A stretch of 64,000 nt of DNA from Dryas octopetala (Eukaryota > Streptophyta > Magnoliopsida > Rosales > Rosaceae). A program made the translations under genes and the position numbers. Below the pieces are notes generated by a model that searched no databases, had not been told where the DNA came from, and saw only the letters and a list, made by a program, of their open reading frames with translations. Each line of letters begins with the position of its first letter. Positions within the stretch are counted from its first letter, which is position 1. The DNA is taken from NCBI GenBank assembly GCA_963921425.1, contig OY992832.1, forward strand, positions 7,874,001 to 7,938,000, written 5' to 3'. Of the stretch, positions 22,781 through 34,900 are shown piece after piece.

Positions 22781-24718
22781 ATGGAAATGTTTCCTCAACT
22801 TTGGCGAAATTGCATTTTTCGTTTTCTCAATTAAGTTAGTCAAAATTGATTAAGTGATTTAATTCTGATTAAAAATAAATGTAGTCGAACTTGTTTGCTT
22901 GTTTGTCCACATTTGAGTTTCATGAAAGAATATGAATTAATTTGAATACTTCGATAGACTTATGAAAATGGAAAGTGAACAAGTCTGAAATTGAACTTGA
23001 AGCTAAGCACTTAAACGTAATTTTTTTCATATTATCAATAGAATCATATTATTTTTGATATATTGTCATGTTCTACTTCCTTTGCTGTACAAGAACAGGG
23101 AAAGAACTTATAAATTGGGCTTTTCAATTCCTTGGATTTTTCAATAAGTATAAGTACCATCACAGCAGTACCAAAAAGAGCCTTAAAGAGCCCACTTGCC
23201 TTATGTTGGTACAGCTTCAGATTTTTTGGATGAGTAAGCGGCATTGGCATTGCAATAGTGGAAACTTTTTGTTGTTGTTAATTTGTTTTCTTAATTAGTT
23301 GCAGTCATTAGATATTTTTGCAAACAAAAATGTAGATCCAACTCATTCTAGACATTTTTGAAGAGCAAGCAAAGACATCTCGAATTGAAAAGAGCCGAAT
23401 TCCCAATTGATACTTAGTGCCAATACTGAGTGAAACCACCCATCATCATATGGCATTAAGCTGTGACTAGCTTAAACTATATGGTGATTAACCATGTGAT
23501 TAACTGAGAAATATATTCTCTAAATTATCACTACTACAAAATAGCAATCAGACAACGGATTTTCACCGTTGTCTAAGTTTATAATTTACCGTCGTCTAAT
23601 CGAGTGTTGTCTATTCATACCCCCAATAGACAACGGATAAAATCCGTTGTCCTGGTGCACCTACACAACGGTTATAGATGTACCACCGTTGTATATACAA
23701 CCTTTAAAATCAATGATTTGGAAGATACCGTTGTTGAGTGCCAATTTAAACATCGGTTTATATTTAAAAACCGATGTGTATATATATGTTAAACAACGGT
23801 TATGTTAAGTAAAGAATTGGTTTTACAACTATTTTAGGTAGAAACACGAGGTGAAATAGCCATTAAAACAACGGTTTATTGTTAATAACCGTTGTGTAGG
23901 CTATTGAAAATAGGTATACTGCCATGTCTATAGGTCTTTCATACTACGTTGTTTACATGAAACCGTTGTATGAATGCATTAAAAACATCAGGTTTTAACC
24001 ATATAACCATTGTATATACTTATTTGGTACATCGGTTTTGAGTTAGAAACTGTTGTATGAAGGCATTTAGCACAATGGCTTTTTAAGGTTTGTATGGTAT
24101 GCTTATGGATTAGACAATGGTTTCTGATATTGAACAATTGTAAGTTAAGGGTATAGACCACGCTTTTGATCGAAAAACTGTTGTATAATGTGCCTGTTTA
24201 GATCTGTTTTAAGAAGCTCCCAATTGTCTTTGACCACAATGCAATTATAAACAAAAATGCACAATCTGATGAGATAGACTGTTTTGGTACAACCATTGTT
24301 CCAAATTGATTCCCATCATAATTAACATTCCTAATAAATTATACATTTACAAAATACCATTCACAATAATAAAGAATTGGAATTTATAAAATACCAAATA
24401 ATATAAGATATTTCAAGATAGTAATTGTATATATGCCTTAACCCAATTCCATTTACAAAACCAACCATGCCATACACAAAAACCCTCCATATATGCCTTT
24501 CCAAAATATCAAGCATCAATCTAATCTACCAAATTGCTGCCATATATCAAAAGTATTATCCAGCAAAGCTAGCCTATCAATCATTAATATCCCCAAGCTA
24601 ATCTAACAAAGTAATCAATCATATATATACTCCAAGCTAGTCTAACTAAACACATGGCCTACAAAATCAAGTCAAAAAGGTGTCATATATGCAATAATCC
24701 AACATTAGTCTACATATA

Positions 24719-24803
24719 CTACCCCACAAAGTTTGCCCATTTAGCCCGGACTTCATTGATATCTAGCTTCTTGGGTATAAGTGTTGTCCTTCCTCCGCTC
24801 CCA
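24719..24803 (-). pseudogene. Unidentified captured exon in CACTA element 2
   Basis: After an acceptor TTGTTTCAG a 28-codon frame reads GSGGRTTLIPKKLDINEVRA, then KWANFVG and TAG. The composition looks like a genuine protein segment but I do not recognise the gene. It is the last exon-like block before the element's left subterminal zone. Confidence 0.4.
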
Positions 24804-24862
24804 CTGAAACAAGGCAGAAATGGAGTACTAATTAAAAATAAAATTCAACCCAAAATGCAAAC

Positions 24863-25452
24863 CTTCACAGCAGCAATATTCCTTGATGATAATTTAGCAG
24901 GTCGTTCTTTTGCTACTCTGACCACACCATCCAGGCTGCTTATAAACTTCTCGACATCATAAATCTCTTCGAAATTCCTGAAATTTCAGTTAAATTAGTT
25001 GCCTGCCAAAACCTTTATGTAGATCCAACCAAGAGAAGGTCATCAGTCTACCTTTTTTCACAAGAAATTAGTCTACCTTCATTGATCCACCACATTTCCC
25101 TTCCCCACCCACCCAAAATAAGCAAAATAAACATAATTTTACCCCAGAAAAAAAAAAAAAAAAAAAAAAAGACTCGAAGATGAAGATTCTTTTCCATGGA
25201 TCAAAAGAATAATAAAAATGTTCACCATATTGTTCATCCAAGCAGTTCGCATATACCAGTACATTTTTTATTGTGACGAACGGGCAACAACTAACACAAG
25301 CACAATGACAACAGAAACACTGGAAAGAGTATTACTAGTTCCGAAACTAGAAGTAATGATGGGAAAGCATGTTTTCAGTAGACCATTAGCTGACTAACCT
25401 CTCATCCCCTGGTTTGCTCCCTCTAATGTCAGGAAGTACAAGAGTTGCTCCC
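24863..25452 (-). pseudogene. Captured O-fucosyltransferase-like (MSR / GT106 type) exons
   Basis: Two exon-like blocks: 25452-25399 encodes GATLVLPDIRGSKPGDE, and 24977-24863 encodes NFEEIYDVEKFISSLDGVVR followed by VAKERPAKLSSRNIAAVKV. This is typical of plant GT106 O-fucosyltransferase-like proteins related to MANNAN SYNTHESIS-RELATED. The first block has clean AG and GT borders. At the second acceptor (TTTCAG then GAATTTCG) the expected AGG codon is lost, so splicing there would shift the frame and reach a TGA after six codons. Only two exons are present, so this is a fragment. Confidence 0.7.
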
Positions 25453-25928
25453 CTGGACAAAAAAGGACCGTTCAGAACTTTTAATTCAAGAACATTTCTT
25501 GGAACATGAAATTGCTATTTCCTGGCTCTCAAGTACTTTATTGATCAATTAGCATCAAAACTATATTTTTCCTTATGTGTTTTCCTTTATTGGCAAAGCA
25601 TATCATCCTATTTCAATAATTATTGTCCAAGTATATGAAAATTTTCCTGACTCATTTTTCCTACTGGATACACCTGCCCACAGTTTCAATAAAATGAACA
25701 AAGCTTGAAATCTATAAATCGATGAATCCTCAAAAATCTGAACCAAAGCAGAAGTGATCATTATTGACAGCATACCTTAAGATCAACCAAAAAATTGGAA
25801 AGTAAATCAAGAACTCATATAAACAGATGCAAGTAGAAACAATATAAAATTTAAGGACTCAAAAGTTACATAATCAAGTTCCAAGAATTTAAAATCAAGC
25901 ATATTGACACTTGGACAGAAAGACTTAC

Positions 25929-26324
25929 GGGCGTATGACATATTTTGGTTTCCCTTCAACATCTTGTCCTATTGGAGCCCTAGAGTTAGAAGAACACATC
26001 AGAAAAATTAATTTCAGTAATACACTTCCTATAAATTGGAACTTCATGACAAAGCAGAGTTACTTATAAACAGCAAAGTATACCTCGTAATGATGCATGA
26101 AGCAACATCTAAACCCAACTTGGCAGTAGGATCAAACGTAAATCTGCCAATTTTGGGAGAAAACTACAAGAAATCTGTTACTAGGAATATAAAACATCTA
26201 ATTGCATGTGTATAACACAGTCATTAATGGTTGGGATTTCATATGACCAGATTGAGTTGCTTATAGAAATTGCAACTTAATTTTTAACCCACCCCCCATT
26301 TCACCTCATGAGTGAGTAAGCAAA

Positions 26325-26376
<52 letters not shown>

Positions 26377-26764
26377 TAGGAGCTATACCTGAATAATTGA
26401 GTATTGTGGCTAACCCTTGAAGTGTCTTGCAACTTAAATTCAATCCACTTATTGGGATTAAGTGCTGAAAACACATTAAAGTATCTATTTAAAAGTATCT
26501 ATTTAGCATGAGCAACATAAGGGTGAAAATTTTGATATATGACAATCCAAGATTAAGCTTCATATAATAAGTTGATAATACTTTAAAATAAAACTAAGTT
26601 AATTACCAATATAAACAAAATCCTTTTAGCTAAATATTTAGTCTTAAAAAAGTCCAACCAACTTTCATATTGTAATGCTCAACTTCTGTGTGTGTGGGGA
26701 GAGAGAGAGAGAGAGACTCACCAACTTTTGGACCAGTCAGTTCTTTGATTTCATGTAGATAAAC
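25929..26764 (-). pseudogene. Captured mitochondrial NADH-cytochrome b5 reductase (CBR2-like) exons
   Basis: Four blocks, 26764-26722, 26464-26389, 26143-26084 and 25979-25929, have AG/GT borders and compatible phases and form 230 bp without a stop. They read VYLHEIKELTGPKV, ALNPNKWIEFKLQDTSRVSH, NTQLFR, FTFDPTAKLGLDVASCIITR and APIGQDVEGKPKYVIR. This corresponds to the segment after the membrane anchor and the start of the FAD-binding domain of plant CBR2-type reductases; the remaining FAD and NADH domains are absent. The last block would splice in phase onto the MSR-like exon (CC joined to GGGAGCA), giving a chimeric frame. Whether it is transcribed cannot be told. Confidence 0.8.
26329..26373. 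repeat. (AG)n microsatellite
   Basis: About 22 AG repeats with one AA interruption, in an intron of the captured CBR2-like fragment. Confidence 0.9.
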
Positions 26765-27087
26765 CTGTGAAAAAATAAGAGTACTTAGTTCTCAATACAG
26801 AAGAACAACACATTTACTGAAATGATAATTGCAATAATCATTCATAAGTGACTAAATTTTACTGATATTATATTGGAAGTTACCTGAAATAGAGTGAGAG
26901 TGTTGAGAACAAAACATGCATAATCATTAGCATATAGCAGCTACAAGAAATCAAAAAGATAAATTAAGATAAAATAATTGAATAAATACAATGGTTTTAG
27001 CTAATTTATTAGGACTATCGAAATCAATGAAAAACTGAATTGATATAAAGAACATGAAGTATCCAATTTGATATATAAAGTATCTAC

Positions 27088-27240
27088 CTGTATAACTCAG
27101 CAGCTCTTGATGTATACTTAGCCTCAATTTTGCCTCCATCAGCCCATCCATGCTGCTTAAATAAAAGCTGTGCGCGGTTGTTTCCCCCAAAGCTCATCGT
27201 TCTCAGCTGCTCAAATGTCCATGAGTCAAAATTTGTAGAT
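27088..27240 (-). pseudogene. Captured ARF-GAP (AGD8/9/10-like) exon
   Basis: One 153-bp exon with acceptor (GGATATAG) and donor (CAG|GTAGAT) encodes 51 codons without a stop, including [40 protein letters not shown] and [11 protein letters not shown]. This is the C-terminal half of an ArfGAP domain as in plant AGD8-AGD10, which activate GTP hydrolysis by ARF1 in Golgi traffic. The zinc-finger half is absent. It is separated from the CBR2-like exons by about 320 bp and is not in phase with them. Confidence 0.83.
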
Positions 27241-28786
27241 CTATATCCATAATAACACATAACCGTAAGCTATGTGTTTGAGTAGGTAATGTCTATTACA
27301 GATGAGGTTTTGAATACAACTTTGAAAAATGATTCACAGAATTTCTATAATAATACAATAAAAGCATTTAGCAGTAGTGTGATTTCTTAATAGCACTGAT
27401 ACCGTTAGTTCCAACATAAACGAATAAATTTAAACCTCAACCATAACCTTCAGATTTTCAAATAATGAGAAAGAAATTGAAAAAAAAAATTAAAAAAACA
27501 TCAAATGAGAATGAAATCTATAAAAGCCCTAAATTCAGAAAAAGTCAAAAATCTAGTATTGCTTTATAAATTAACCTTAAATCATCAACAAATTTGTAAA
27601 CCCTAGTTCAGCTTATGAAAAAAGCACAGACGCACCTTAGGCAGTTACCCACAATGTTCAGAGAGGACAATACTGATGGGTCCTTTGCAATGGGAATGAA
27701 AGGACCACAATGGGTGAGAGCGTAACACAAAGGCTCTGCAACTCACGCAAAGCTTTGAAAGGACGGTGATTTTTCCTAATCTCTTGAGGGAGGAGGTGGA
27801 GTTCGATTTGGGCATTTTAATTTTAAGAGTGTAGGAGGCTTTGAGAGAGACAGAGAGAGCACAGATCGAGAGGGTTTGTGAGAAAGAGAGAGCACCAGAG
27901 AAGGAGATAGACCAGCAGAGAGGGTTTGAGAGCAAGAGAGAATGAGAGAGAGCAGATCGAGGGATCGAGAGGGTGTGAGAGCTTTTTTTTTTTTTGCCCA
28001 GAGAGTTTGAGAGCTTTTATCATGAAAAACCCAAAGAGTGCGTACATGGTGGTGAAAGGGCGACACAATGGTGGTGAAAGGGCGACACAATGGTGGTGAG
28101 GGACGGTGATGGGTGATGGCCATAATCAGAAGAGAGAAAGAGAAAGAGTGAGCAAAGTGAGAGTGCGGGAGGTCTGGGTTTTGGGAAGAAGCAAGTCTGG
28201 GTTTGAGGGCACGAGGAGGAGGAGGTCTGTGTTCTGTCTGAGGGGTTAAAGGCGCGATGGTTTTTTTCATTAACGCGGGCGTGTATTTTGTCAAATACAA
28301 AGACCCGCAAATTTTTTTATTTTTCTGTAACTTGTCCAACACAACGGTTTTACTTAAAACTATTGTGTTTAATAATTTAAGAAAATTCATCCGACCAAAT
28401 AGCATTGGATATGATACCTTCATATAACAGTTTATTAAAATCCGTTGTGTGTTAAATTAAGATAACGGACAAAATAAGAACCGTTGTCTATTGACTGTTG
28501 TCTATTTATACAATTGTAGTAGTGTATTGATCATAATTATGTGTTGACTTTAGGACACCACATATAGCTAACATGAGCGGTATATTGATCATTTAGGGGG
28601 TTAAGTGAGAAAATAAGGAGGTTTAAATAGAACCATTCTTTTAAAAATTACATCACTAAGTTGTATGACTTTAGAAATTTAAATGTTAGTACCCCTCTTA
28701 AAGTTTTGACTCATAAAGTAAAATTCCTGGATTCATAACATAAGAGATCTAGTACTATTTGTACAAGCACAAAAAACATACACAAC

Positions 28787-28792
28787 TTTATT
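28787..28792 (-). promoter_or_regulatory. Poly(A) signal of WAK-A (AATAAA)
   Basis: AATAAA on the minus strand, 157 bp after the WAK-A stop codon. The same hexamer stands 158 bp after the WAK-C stop and 156 bp after the WAK-D stop. Confidence 0.55.
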
Positions 28793-28948
28793 TCATCAAA
28801 AAGAAAAGTACCACACAACGTTTACGACCCAAATTACAGCAGTATGTATGCTCACATACTTTATTTTAGGAGGCAAACTTAGTCAAAAGAAACAAATTAA
28901 CTAGAATTCAATATGTGATCCCTAGTAATTAAGGGACAAGTGAACTAA

Positions 28949-31900
28949 TTATCGGCCAGCATCATTAGACTTTAATGTTTGGGCCTGAGTTTGCATGCTT
29001 CTGTCGTACTCGAGACTACCGGTTGCAATACTACTCGAACCATCAACATCAACTTCACTTTTCACATCCACACCATCAGAATTTAATTTAGGTGACCCAT
29101 GCAAGTAGTCAGTCTCTTTGGGAGATTGTTTGTAATCAGCCTTTTCTGCATGCTTCTCCATATCTATAATTAATCCCTCGAGCTCCATGGATACTACTTT
29201 CATGGAAGGTCTTTCCCTCCCTTTTAACCTCAAACATCTTTTTGTAAGGTCCACCACTTTTTGGACCAACTCAGAGTTCCCCTCCTTGACTATTTCAGCA
29301 TCAAGAATTTGACCCAAATGACCCTCTTCCACCGAACAAACAAAGAAGTTTGCTAGGTTTCTCTCTGCCTCAGGCTTTTCGAAAGACAATGCCTGTGTGC
29401 TTGTTAGAAGCTCTGCTAGCACAACTCCAAAGCTATAGACATCACTCTTTTCTGTTAGAGTGTTTGACTGAAGATATTCAGGGTCTAAGTATCCGAGTGT
29501 CCCTTGCACTAAAGTTGATAGTTGATCTTGATCTTCAGGAACCAATCGTGAAGCTCCAAAGTCCGACACTTTCGCCGTGTAATCCTTGTCTAATAGTATG
29601 TTTGTTGCTTTCACATCTCGGTGTATGATTTGCAAGGAAGTAGAGTAGTGTAAGTATGCTAGTGCATCTGCAGTACCTGCTGCTATATTTAATCGTTTCT
29701 CCAACGAGAGTGGTGGCCGTGGTCCGTCTTTGCCCTCTTTTTTATGAATGTGATCATAAAAAGTGCCATTGCCAACGTACTCGTAAACCAATATGGGCGA
29801 TGGAGTCTCCAAACAACAACCCAAAAGCCTCACCACATTTCTGTGGTTGATTTCAGAAAGAACAATCACCTCATTAACAAACTGATTCCTTTGGGCTGGG
29901 GGGGCATTAACTTTGGACTTCTTTATGGCAACATCTGTTCCATCTGACAGCCTTCCTTTGTAAACTGTTCCATAAGCTCCTTCACCAATTTTTTCTTGGT
30001 AATTGTGTGTGGCCTTCTTAAGTTCTTCTTCAGAAAAGATTCTGGCTTTGGACTTCGCAACAGTTCCATTGTAACCAGCTAGATGTTGTTTTAATAGTAA
30101 GCCACCATTTTGTTTAAAGTACATGTCTTTGAGTCTCAGGAACTTTCTTTTCTTCATTCCGCAATATATCCAAAAAATTACGATCAGTAAAACAAAGAAG
30201 CTCGCAAGGACACCTGCACAAATTGAAATCATAACCAAATTTGATTTTTGTAGATTAACTATTTATGTAATTCTATATAATATACGGGGGTTGGATGTCA
30301 TGATCAGAATTAGATTAGTTTAAAAGAGAAACATATCTTGGCTTTGTTATCTAATGTTTTCTTTTTGAGCTTGATAGGTTTGAAAAGTGATATATATAGA
30401 CAATATAAATGACTATGTATTTCAATGAAATTTTTTATTTACACTTGCAATGCATTCTTTTCGGTATTTCGTTTTAAGAATAGGAAATTAGATTTCCATC
30501 CTTTGATAAGATGTAATTTTCAATTGGACCCGAGTATTAGATTGGCTATAATTGAGTTAAAAAAAATTTATATGGTAAAGTGAAAAATGAGCTAAAGTTC
30601 ATGTGAATAAAGTGTTAAAGCAGACAAAGTTTGGTTGCATAACTATATGTTCAAAAGAAATTTATGCTAGGGATCACTACTACAATACCTATCAAAGCCA
30701 ACCAATTTCAAGGGTATCCTCACTCCATTAAACAACTAATGTTTAGTTGTTTAAGCTATTAGCCACCAACTAGCCTCTAATAAGCTGTTAGTTGTACAGA
30801 TTGAGGTGGCTAATACTCAATACATGCCAATCTCAAGGTTTTGGTGGCTGCAAAGATCAAATCTGACATTGATGTAGACAAGGGCTTAAGCAACTAACAG
30901 AAACTTTTGTTGGTGGTTTAGTGAAACTAAATATATAATAAAAAACTGATTAGCCATGCCTTATTAAACCAAAGATGATTGGTTTGACAGTGATTCTCAC
31001 CATTGCTGCAGTAGTTGGTTAAACATGGCAATCTAAAAATTATTGGTTGATTAAATGGTTACACTAATGACAAACAGTGGATTCATTACTTGAATAAGCT
31101 GCATTGAAACTATTGTATTTGCTGAATTGATTTTGTGGCTAATAAAATCATCATAGAACATACATTCCAAAAAGAACAAATGGGAAGCTAATCAAATGAA
31201 ACTTGTTTTCCAAACATAAGGATAAACATATATTCATATTGATGAGTGCCAGAGGAATTACAAACATTGCTGCTGCAAATACTATCTCTAAAGCATTTCT
31301 CTAATATGAACAACTACTTAAAAAGTCTGCATACACCAACCATTAATTACAACCTGAAAATGCAAGTTTCATCCCTGATGAAAGCAACACAGCAGACTTG
31401 ACCAACCATACACTAGGATGCCTAAAAGAAGTACACTTGGTATTATATATTTGGCCAACAAGCTAATATATATTAGCAAGTGTTACTATCCAAAATAAGT
31501 TTCAGAAACAAAAGTGCTGCAGCAGATATATTGAAGTCTAGCTATCACACACCTCTCTGGCAGTATCACCAACCATTTCACTTCCGAGAGGCAAAGTTCC
31601 CCCCACTAGCAGCTGACAGCCTTCCGTGCTGACTTGTGCCTTCATTTGGAGAGGAGGAAGCATTCAGAAAACCACCACGCGCGATAGGACATATTTGCAG
31701 CAGAGGGGTTATGAGCATCACAAACTGGAAGTGGTCATTGAAGCTGTGGTTGGGAACACTCTGCTAAGAAATAGATTATATAAAGCACCTATGTAGTAAA
31801 CAATCAAATCAAGTTAAGAGCAGGAACTACACCTATTGAAAATATAAGCAATAGGTTGATAAACAAACCATGTTACAATTACCTCACATGCCACACAACA

Positions 31901-34900
31901 GTAAACCATAAACATCTAATTCCCATAGTATGCTTTAGAAAGCCAATTAGTGTTGTCTTTCACAACTTTGTAACTAGCCTTGCCTAACAGCAAAGTACTG
32001 CAAATAAATGCATTGAAGTGTAAGCATAATATATTTAGTGGATCAAATAACCAAATTTGTCAAATAGATTAACTAAAAAAAATGTAAATTACATGTACAT
32101 CTAAAGCCAATGGCTGCCAATATCTAAGGCAAGCAATTAATTAGAGAATAACTAAGCCAGGTCTGCATTAATATGCAAGAAAACTTACCTGACTGAGCAT
32201 TCGGGGAGCAAAGCTCTGTTTCCATCAATGCTATCCCCTACAAATATAAGACCCTGGTGGAAACCATATGCATACACACCACATAAGTATTTGTTTACAT
32301 TCATGATTGGGGCATATATCAACATCTCATTGTGTTCACACACATTTATGAACATGCTTTTGATCGAAATTTTGTTTGCTATAAGATCAAGATTTAGAGG
32401 GGTAGAATAATCCAATTTCGTAAAAAGATATTAATTAAGAACAAAACGCCTACCCAAACCATAACCCATCATTGACAAAGTCACAAAACCCCAATTCCCA
32501 AATATAAAAAAAATCCTAACTCCCAAAATTTCAGAGACAGTAAGCTAAGCCACCAATCAGAAATATAGATAAATGAATAAGCTAAAATCAGTAATTGAAG
32601 ACCCTAAATCAAACCCCTAACTCGTGAGTCATTGAATCCTCAAATCAAAACCCTAACCCTAAATCCCTAATTTGAAATTTCAGAGATGAGACATACCTTT
32701 TGATTTTGGGAGAGATGAGAGTGAGAGATGATATCGAGAGTGAGATCGAGCCTCGTGGGTGTGGGTGTGGGTGGTCTCGAGACTGGGATAGAGGCAAGAT
32801 CGAGAGTTCGAGAGTGAGATCGAGAGAGATCGCGACTGGGTACTAGCTGGGTGTTTCTGGAAATGGGAGATCGCGACTCGCGAGTGACTAAGTGAGAGCT
32901 GAGAGTGAGAGTACGTCTTTGACTTGACTCATATATGCTGTGATGATGAGAGAGAGGAGGGAGAGAGGAAGATTTTGGGAGTGGTCCTGTCGCCATCGGC
33001 TGCCGGACGAGAGAGTTCTCGCCGGAGAAGATGATCGGTGCTGGGAGAGGGAAGAGAGAGACCACAGACAGAGCTAGATCGAGAAGAGAGAAATGTGAGA
33101 GTTAGGAGAGAGAAAAAATTTAAGTAGGAAAAAAAAAAACATATCAGGTGTGTTTGAGTGTTAGGACAAAAAAAATTATAAGTGATTTGTCCATAAATTT
33201 CAATGCAACTTACTGGAGGTCCGGTCCTCAAATGAGAGAACCGGTTCTTAAGCCCAGAAATTCAGAGCGAGTTACTGGAGGTCCGGTTCTCAACTAGTGA
33301 GGTCCGGTCCTCAAACCTTAAACACAAACACGAGTTTACTGGAGGTCCGGTCCTCAAGAGTGAGGACCGGTCCTCAATCCTAGTTTTCTGAAACACCAAT
33401 ATTTTTGAATTTTTATAAAATGTAATTCAATCTAACTTACTACAATATTTGTTTTCACATAAAAAAAAATTTCAGCCACAAACAATTTTCAGCCAAAAAC
33501 AAATTTCACAGGTCAATAATTAAATAAAAGCATAATGACAATAGAGTTTGGAGAAAAACTGGGCAAGTCAGAGAAAGCAGTGTTCCTTGGTTATATTGCA
33601 CCGAACACAGTTACCCTCCCAGATAGTATGAGGAATTGCTGAAAACAACCAATTTACAATCCATAAATTCCATCAGTTGTGAAAAGATAAAGTTTCTGGT
33701 ATGATAGAGCTACACACAGTAAGCAACTAGTTTAGGAACCAATAATCATCTGTTGATGCCATTAACAAACCTTACCCATGAAATAGTTGCCAATCAAACC
33801 CACGCTGCCAGATGCCTGCAATTAGTTAATTCCTTCATCAGTTACAAGGTGGGCGGCAGCTCATATTGGTGGTAGCATAAGTTGCTATGGATTTATCTTC
33901 TCACTAACCATGTATTGGAATGAAATTTGGTTGTTTAACAGGGAAACAAAAGGGGGATCGGTCTGAAAACAATGGTGAGGAAGGAGAGAGTTGTCAGAAA
34001 ACATAAGGCTACCAATTCACCAACGGATAGATATTAGTTGGCACAACATATCAATAGCCAAAATAATGACATATTTACAACTTTAACCCTCACAGAAACC
34101 ATTTTTCATTTTAGTTATAACTGTTGTAACTATGTTTTAGTGGAATTAGGTGGCTCATGTCAGCCACAGTAAATAGTGCACTGTTTGGAGAATAACACAA
34201 ACTAACTTAAACATTAGTTTATGATATTAGTTGGCTTTGATAGGTATTGTAGTAGTGGATAGCTAGTTGGATGAGAAGTAGAATATATTATTTACACCCA
34301 AGTTTGATCCCTCTCTTCCCAAAAAAAAAAATTTAGACTATGATCATAAATAAATGTTAATTAATATGTAAATAATGCATACCCAATGAAATGATAAGCG
34401 GGATATTATTGTGGTCTTTGGTGCACCTGGTTCCATTCTTGCCGTCCTCTGTGTAACCTTTGTTTTCTTTGTAACCATGGTCACAATTACAAGAAAAACT
34501 TCCAAGTTTATTTTGGCACGTGGACCCAGTATCGCAGGGGTCTTTCTCGCACTCATTAATATCTGAAAAGAAAAGAAATATCATATTATAAGGTGAAATC
34601 CCAATTTTGAGCTTTTCCAGCTGCAACAGTTAGCAGATCAATATATGTAATACTTAATTAAGGCGTACACATTTATACAAGTATTAGATGTGTGTGTATG
34701 TATAAAGAATATGGATCACCTTGGCAACCTTCTGGGAGATATGGGTTTCCATGGTAACCTGGCGAGCACCGGCATATGTAACCATTCCGATTTGGGGGGT
34801 CGACACACTCGCTATTTGCGTTGCATATAAAATCCTTCCTCTTTTTAGCTTCATCACAAGAGGAATCATTCCCAATTGCCCAATCAAGAAGTATTGGAAG

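Larger units (their letters stand above)
23529..28524. mobile_element. CACTA-type element 2 (4996 bp) carrying fragments of several host genes
   Basis: Ends are CACTACTACAAAAT and ACAATTGTAGTAGTG with 3-bp target duplication TAT (23526-23528 and 28525-28527). Subterminal regions (23545-24330 and 28335-28500) contain many direct and inverted ACAACGGT/ACCGTTGT repeats. No transposase was recognised. Between 24719 and 27240 the minus strand carries spliced exon-like blocks from at least three genes, preceded at 27640-28310 by a GA-rich leader-like region. Confidence 0.92.
30675..34257. mobile_element. CACTA-type element 3 (3583 bp) inside intron 2 of WAK-A
   Basis: Terminal inverted repeats of about 28 bp, CACTACTACAATACCTATCA at the left and its complement at the right (TGATAGGTATTGTAGTAGTG), are flanked by 3-bp target duplication GAT (30672-30674 and 34258-34260). 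Subterminal DNA has TTAGCCACCAA/TTGGTGGCTAA-like repeats. The interior includes a GC-rich minus-strand block (31550-31740) that reads ARGGFLNASSSPNEGTSQHG, and a GA-rich leader-like segment at 32690-33120 with telo-box-like AACCCTAA at 32650. No transposase is recognised. Confidence 0.93.

Noticed and set aside
27776-28423. Minus-strand frame of 215 codons in CACTA element 2
   Set aside because: Low-complexity Ser/Pro/His-rich translation of a GA/CT-rich leader-like region with no domain. More likely the 5' leader of captured sequence.
32640-32675. Telomere-like AACCCTAACCCTAA
   Set aside because: Only two or three units. It fits a telo-box in a plant gene leader captured by CACTA element 3, not an interstitial telomere.
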